A stretch of 14,860 nucleotides of DNA from JAPUDS01 sp050258575 (GTDB lineage Bacteria > Patescibacteriota > Saccharimonadia > Saccharimonadales > Saccharimonadaceae): the NCBI GenBank assembly GCA_050258575.1, contig JBLMYZ010000041.1:1-14860 (forward strand). Reading direction: 5' to 3'. How positions within the stretch are numbered: the stretch's first letter is position 1; each line of letters starts with the position of its first letter. Shown here in pieces: positions 11,539 through 14,860 of the stretch. The notes under the pieces were generated by a model. The model was not told the origin of the DNA. It ran no database searches and saw only the letters and a program-made list of their open reading frames with translations. Made by a program: the position numbers and the translations under genes.

Positions 11539-13699
11539 CGGTATATTTCTTGCTGTTGTTGCTATTTCCATAGTGGCGGTCGGCCTAGCGCTGGTATTTT
11601 TTGTCAAAAACTATTCACTTCCTGTTGTTAGAATATTATCTATCTATATATTGTCGCTCGCAATTTGGACACTTGCAGTTAACTTTCTAGAGATATTTTC
11701 ATCAGACGTCATCAACCTCTTTTTTGTTAGATTGTCATTTTTTGCTATTCTCTCAAGTAGCTTGCTCGTGTTGCTGTTCTCGAGAGAAGTCGCTGGCAGG
11801 CCTGTGACGAAACGTGTACTCATGTGGTTTTTGTTAGCATTGGCTATCGGTAGCGTCGCTGTGTTTAGTAATCTTGTCGTGTCATCATTGAGCTACAGTG
11901 CAGATGGACATGTGGTGCCGAAACGCGAAACTGGCTATATTGTGTTTATTGTCGCAGTGCTATATGCGTATATGTACGCGCATATAGTGGTATTTCGCGA
12001 GTGGTTACGCTCTCGTAACAACCTACACAAAACTCGTCTTGGCGTTATTTTCTCCGGACTTGTTATTGGGACCGTGAGCGGTATTTTGACGAATGTCGTA
12101 TTGCCGAATATAGCCGGCAGTACACAACCGGCAAGGTTTGCATTTATTAGCCTTACTATATGGCTTGTGACACTGGTCTATACAATAGTTAAATATCGTT
12201 TTATCAGCGTTAGACTTGTTGTTGCTCGTCTATTGGGATACATATTTAGTATTAGTTTCTTAGCGGCGGCTTACGGTTTTGTTGTGCTTGGACTTTTTGA
12301 TACATACGTCAGGAGAACTATCCAGGACAACTTGTTGGCAAATATTATACAAACATTTATCATTTTAGCTTTAGCATCGAGTTTCGCTCCCTTGAAAAAG
12401 TTTTTTGACAAAGCAACGCGCCGGCTGTTTTACCGAGATGCTTATGATCCTCAGAAGGTATCAGAAGAAATCAACGACGTTTTAGTGGCGAAAAATACCC
12501 CAGAAGGGCTCAGTATGGGAGTTGCTAAGGTGTTGCGCCATGCCCTTAACGTCAGCTATGTTTGCGTACATTTCCGAATCGGGAAAGAAGTGAGTGAAAC
12601 GTATTTTAGTGTCGATTCACCGCTTTCTAAAGAGATAAAAAAACAGTGTGGGTTTGTTGCGCGAGCGCTGGAAGAGTCATTTAGCGATAAAGTGATCGTG
12701 CCAAGAGATGTTCCACTTGGCAAACGCGTTGAACTCCTAGATAGTATCAACGCAACATCGTTTTTTCGAGTTCATCGCGGTCGTTCGTATTTTGGATCGA
12801 TTATTGTTGGGCATAAACGAAGCGGAGACGGTATTAGCCAGCAAGACGAATCTATGCTCCGTAATACAGCGGGCGAGTTGGCAATAGCGGCGCAAAACGC
12901 GCTCTACGTCAACGATATAAAAAACTTTAGCCAAATCCTTGAGGAGCGGGTGGAGGAAGCGACGGCGGAGTTGAAGGCGACGAACAAAAAGCTGCGGGCG
13001 ATGGATCAGGCGAAAGACGAGTTTATCTCGCTAACGTCACATCAGCTCCGGACACCGTTGACGACGGTCAAAGGCTATCTGAGCATGCTGCTTGACGGCG
13101 ATACCGGCGAGCTGACGCCGCCGCAGCGCAAGCTTGTCGAAGAAGCGTTCAACAGTTCGCAACGTATGGTGCACCTGATCAGCGATTTTCTCAATATCTC
13201 ACGTATTCAGACCGGCAAGTTTATGATCGAACTGAACGAAGCAAACCTGGCAGATATTTTGAGCGAGGAGATAGACCTGCTGCGTATCTCTGCCAGCTCC
13301 CGACGTATGCGGCTCGACTATGAATACCCCGAAAACTTCCCGAGCCTCATGATAGACGAGGGGAAAATCCGCCAGGTTATGATGAATTTCATCGACAACG
13401 CTATCTACTATTCGCCGCAGGGCAGTACTATACGAATTGTTCTGACGCATACTGCGAAGCACGTTGAGTTTCGGGTGATCGACCAGGGTATTGGCGTACC
13501 GCGAGCTGAACAGCACAAACTTTTCACGAAGTTTTCACGGGCGTCAAATGCTAAAAAACAGCGGCCAGACGGGACGGGAATAGGCCTGTTTATGGCCAAA
13601 AAAGTCGTCGTGGCGCTGGGCGGGGTGATTATTTTCCAGAGCGAGGAAGGCAAAGGTTCGACGTTTGGTTTTCGGTTGAACCGCGACCAACAAACATAA
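11531..13699 (+). CDS. Multi-pass membrane sensor histidine kinase (7TM-type sensor, GAF-like, HisKA, HATPase_c)
   Basis: 722 residues. The N-terminal 290 residues form about nine hydrophobic segments, similar to the HisKA_7TM type of sensor, ending in FFDKATRRLFYRDAYDPQK (291-309), a junction seen in ComP/PrsK-like kinases. A GAF-like region (about 315-457) and a coiled coil (463-490) lead to the kinase core: H-box SHQLRTPL with His504, N-box NFIDNAIYYSP (619-629), G1 DQGIGVP (651-657), F-box LFTKFSRA, and G2 GTGIGLFMAKKV (681-692). It should autophosphorylate and pass phosphate to a receiver, the neighbour at 10255 being the obvious candidate. The start is GTG 11531, inside the end of the previous gene (eight-base overlap), indicating coupling. 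The sensor half is clearly A/T-richer than the kinase half, with the change near 12.9 kb. Confidence 0.94.
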   Translation: MISGIFLAVVAISIVAVGLALVFFVKNYSLPVVRILSIYILSLAIWTLAVNFLEIFSSDVINLFFVRLSFFAILSSSLLVLLFSREVAGRPVTKRVLMWFLLALAIGSVAVFSNLVVSSLSYSADGHVVPKRETGYIVFIVAVLYAYMYAHIVVFREWLRSRNNLHKTRLGVIFSGLVIGTVSGILTNVVLPNIAGSTQPARFAFISLTIWLVTLVYTIVKYRFISVRLVVARLLGYIFSISFLAAAYGFVVLGLFDTYVRRTIQDNLLANIIQTFIILALASSFAPLKKFFDKATRRLFYRDAYDPQKVSEEINDVLVAKNTPEGLSMGVAKVLRHALNVSYVCVHFRIGKEVSETYFSVDSPLSKEIKKQCGFVARALEESFSDKVIVPRDVPLGKRVELLDSINATSFFRVHRGRSYFGSIIVGHKRSGDGISQQDESMLRNTAGELAIAAQNALYVNDIKNFSQILEERVEEATAELKATNKKLRAMDQAKDEFISLTSHQLRTPLTTVKGYLSMLLDGDTGELTPPQRKLVEEAFNSSQRMVHLISDFLNISRIQTGKFMIELNEANLADILSEEIDLLRISASSRRMRLDYEYPENFPSLMIDEGKIRQVMMNFIDNAIYYSPQGSTIRIVLTHTAKHVEFRVIDQGIGVPRAEQHKLFTKFSRASNAKKQRPDGTGIGLFMAKKVVVALGGVIIFQSEEGKGSTFGFRLNRDQQT

Positions 13700-13718
13700 C
13701 TCGCTGCGAGAGCGGGTT
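13698..13718 (+). terminator. Hairpin at the end of the histidine-kinase gene
   Basis: AACTCGCT (13698-13705) and AGCGGGTT (13711-13718) pair over eight bases with one wobble around GCGAG. The stem starts in the stop codon. Only a short TTATA follows, so it is a weak terminator. Confidence 0.4.
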
Positions 13719-13723
13719 ATACA

Positions 13724-13761
13724 GAGGGTTACATGACTTATTGAGGGTTACATGACTTATT
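13724..13761. repeat. Tandem 19-bp duplication at the end of the LPKTG gene
   Basis: Two exact, directly adjacent copies of GAGGGTTACATGACTTATT (13724-13742 and 13743-13761). The second copy contains the stop codon of the - strand LPKTG gene (TTA at 13757-13759), so the duplication lies across its 3' end. Confidence 0.9.
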
Positions 13762-14860
13762 TGCCGAGCGCGCTACCGAAAAAGGCTTTGCGTCCGCTGC
13801 GCCAGTAGTAGCCAGCACCAGCGAGTGAGCCGAGGCCGAGAATACTTGCGATCGTTTCGCTCGGGCCAGTTTTTGGCAGTTCGTCCGTGCCTTTCGGTGC
13901 GGGGTTGCAATCGGCGTCGCCAACAGGGGCGTAGCCCTCGTTATTTTGGTCAGCAGCGTCGACGAATTTGGTTTTGCCGGTTTCAACCACGCATACCTCA
14001 ACCTGGTCAGGCTTTGGAACTGTGACGATTGCCGAGTCGCAGTCGTTCAGCGTTCGTTCGCCGTAGGTTGTTTTGACGCAGGCTTTGTTTGACAGCTCAT
14101 CTGAGGTGTATTTTTCAACCTTAGCAGTCAGGGTGAACTCTTTTGACTCGCCTGCATCAAGGATGTCGAGGGTATGTTTCCAGTTACGGCCGTCAGTCAG
14201 TTCACCGACACCGTTGCTGTCAACGAGCGTAACACCGCTTTCAGCGACATCCGTAACGAGCACGTTTGTCAACTTTACCGTTCCGGTGTTTTTTACAACG
14301 ATCTTGTATGTGTATTCTTCACCGACAGTTGCTTTGAAGCGTTTGGCGCCTTCGACATTTTTTTCAATACTAACGCTACGCCTTTCTTCCGGAGTTGGGG
14401 TTGGCGTGGGTGTTGGGGTCGGGGTTGGTTCTGGTGCTGGTTTGTCAACGCGAATCGGGTTGCCGCAGATATTCATCACTACAAACTGGACATTGCCGTT
14501 GCTATCGAACAAAACCATGACATCATTCTGGTATTTTGTCACACTGCCAATAGCGCTTTCGTGGTAGGTTTTGCCGTTGATTGTTACCGGGCTAGATTTG
14601 CCGGGTTTTTCCTGACGCCCAAGGCTGTGTGCGCCGGTTGCAACGTCTTTACCATCAACAATAATCCGTCCGTCAGGGTCGGACTTACCGCTTTTTGCTT
14701 CACGGGCAAAGCGGTTATAGTCGTTCGTGGACAGACCATAGTGAGCAAAAATGTCCTGTAGATCACCGGTTGAGTTGGCGCGAACTTTTTCGATAAACGC
14801 CGTTCGATTTGCCGCACCGCAGCGGATAATGTCGTTGTCAGGATAGTTCGAAAGACAGGT
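13757..14860 (-). CDS. LPKTG cell-wall-anchored surface protein (5' truncated)
   Basis: The frame is open from the window edge to TAA at 13757-13759, giving 367 residues of the C-terminal part; the start is outside. An initial ordered region includes CLSNYPDNDIIRCG, GDLQDIFAHYGLSTNDYNRF and VVMNICGNPIRVD, a block I associate with Saccharibacteria surface proteins. Then come a Pro-Thr repeat linker (PEPTPTPTPTPTPEE), a DUF11-type beta domain (EYTYKIVVKNTGTVKLTNVL to VCVVETGKTKF), and a sorting signal: LPKTG (13865-13879), a hydrophobic stretch (ETIASILGLGSLAGAGYYW) and a basic RSGRK. The tail runs nine residues past the basic cluster, longer than usual. Sortase would cut between Thr and Gly and attach the protein to the envelope; the sortase at 431-1084 is a candidate. 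GTG 14542 is only an internal codon, not a start. The N-terminal signal peptide must lie beyond the window. Confidence 0.92.
   Translation of the reverse strand, partial: TCLSNYPDNDIIRCGAANRTAFIEKVRANSTGDLQDIFAHYGLSTNDYNRFAREAKSGKSDPDGRIIVDGKDVATGAHSLGRQEKPGKSSPVTINGKTYHESAIGSVTKYQNDVMVLFDSNGNVQFVVMNICGNPIRVDKPAPEPTPTPTPTPTPTPEERRSVSIEKNVEGAKRFKATVGEEYTYKIVVKNTGTVKLTNVLVTDVAESGVTLVDSNGVGELTDGRNWKHTLDILDAGESKEFTLTAKVEKYTSDELSNKACVKTTYGERTLNDCDSAIVTVPKPDQVEVCVVETGKTKFVDAADQNNEGYAPVGDADCNPAPKGTDELPKTGPSETIASILGLGSLAGAGYYWRSGRKAFFGSALGK
14397..14424 (+). other. G-quadruplex-forming motif in the Pro-Thr linker
   Basis: On the + strand four G-runs (14397-14400, 14408-14410, 14415-14418, 14421-14424) with loops of 7, 4 and 2 bases fit the standard G4 pattern. 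It is the template strand for the LPKTG gene and arises from repeated Pro/Thr codons, so it may be a side effect of coding. Confidence 0.45.

Noticed and set aside
13757..14542. GTG at 14542 as the start of the LPKTG gene
   Set aside because: No signal peptide follows it and the frame continues upstream to the window edge; the gene is 5' truncated.
14073..14761. Long + strand frames opposite the LPKTG gene
   Set aside because: They read the complement of the Pro-Thr linker as Gly-Val repeats; the - strand frame has the sorting signal and runs unbroken to the window edge.
14584..14817. - strand frame with an ATG, as a separate small gene upstream of the LPKTG gene
   Set aside because: The frame of the LPKTG protein is open through the whole stretch to 14860 with a coherent translation, so this is an overlapping shadow.
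1..14860. CRISPR array, insertion sequence, prophage or integrase
   Set aside because: No regularly spaced repeats, transposase or recombinase motifs were seen on either strand; the tRNA genes show no attachment-site duplication apart from the local tRNA-Arg relic.

Overview
The window reads like chromosomal DNA of a small-genome Gram-positive-type bacterium, most likely a Candidatus Saccharibacteria (TM7)/Patescibacteria member. This is an inference from gene content, not a database match. The supporting points are: a membrane-anchored sortase together with an LPKTG-anchored surface protein of a type I associate with Saccharibacteria; MurA carrying a helix-turn-helix extension; short, tightly packed, often overlapping genes; and several start codons placed at or within a few bases of the predicted transcription start. 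TGA is used as a stop (folD) and Trp is encoded by TGG, so the TGA-to-Gly code of Gracilibacteria/SR1 is not in use.

Layout. 1-200: C-terminal end of an unidentified + strand gene. 243-354: bidirectional hairpin terminator and tRNA-His(GTG) on the - strand. 392-1084: sortase gene. 1081-2592 (-): XRE-type HTH fused to MurA, ending convergently on the sortase gene. 2664-3947 (+): glyA, divergent from murA across a symmetric promoter region. 3989-5026 (-): murB. 5095-5826 (-): TM2-like membrane protein with a SmpA/BamE-like extracytoplasmic tail. 5955-6205 (-): tRNA-Arg(CCG), a degenerate tRNA-like segment, tRNA-Arg(TCG). 6333-7898 (+): large unrecognised multi-pass membrane protein. 7933-8009 (-): tRNA-Lys(CTT). 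8154-9014 (+): secreted GH25-like protein. 9025-9414 (+): stand-alone voltage-sensor-like domain. 9444-10262 (+): folD. 10255-10626 (-): single-domain response regulator. 10681-11538 and 11531-13699 (+): an acyltransferase-fold protein (FeeM/LuxI-like) translationally overlapping a multi-pass membrane histidine kinase. 13757-14860 (-): 3' part of an LPKTG surface protein.

How the genes fit together. MurA and MurB are the two consecutive committed steps of peptidoglycan precursor synthesis (UDP-GlcNAc to UDP-MurNAc). The sortase and the LPKTG protein are an enzyme and a likely substrate for attachment to that wall, and the GH25-like secreted protein could cut or bind it. GlyA and FolD form a one-carbon folate pair. 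The acyltransferase-like protein, the membrane kinase and the adjacent divergent receiver protein look like a candidate signal synthesis and sensing unit.

The most interesting points are the HTH-MurA fusion sitting behind a near-perfect inverted repeat made of its own and glyA's -10 boxes, the acyltransferase/kinase/receiver cluster, the voltage-sensor-only gene, and recurrent leaderless promoter geometry. Functional assignments come from motif recognition by eye; no homology search was run.
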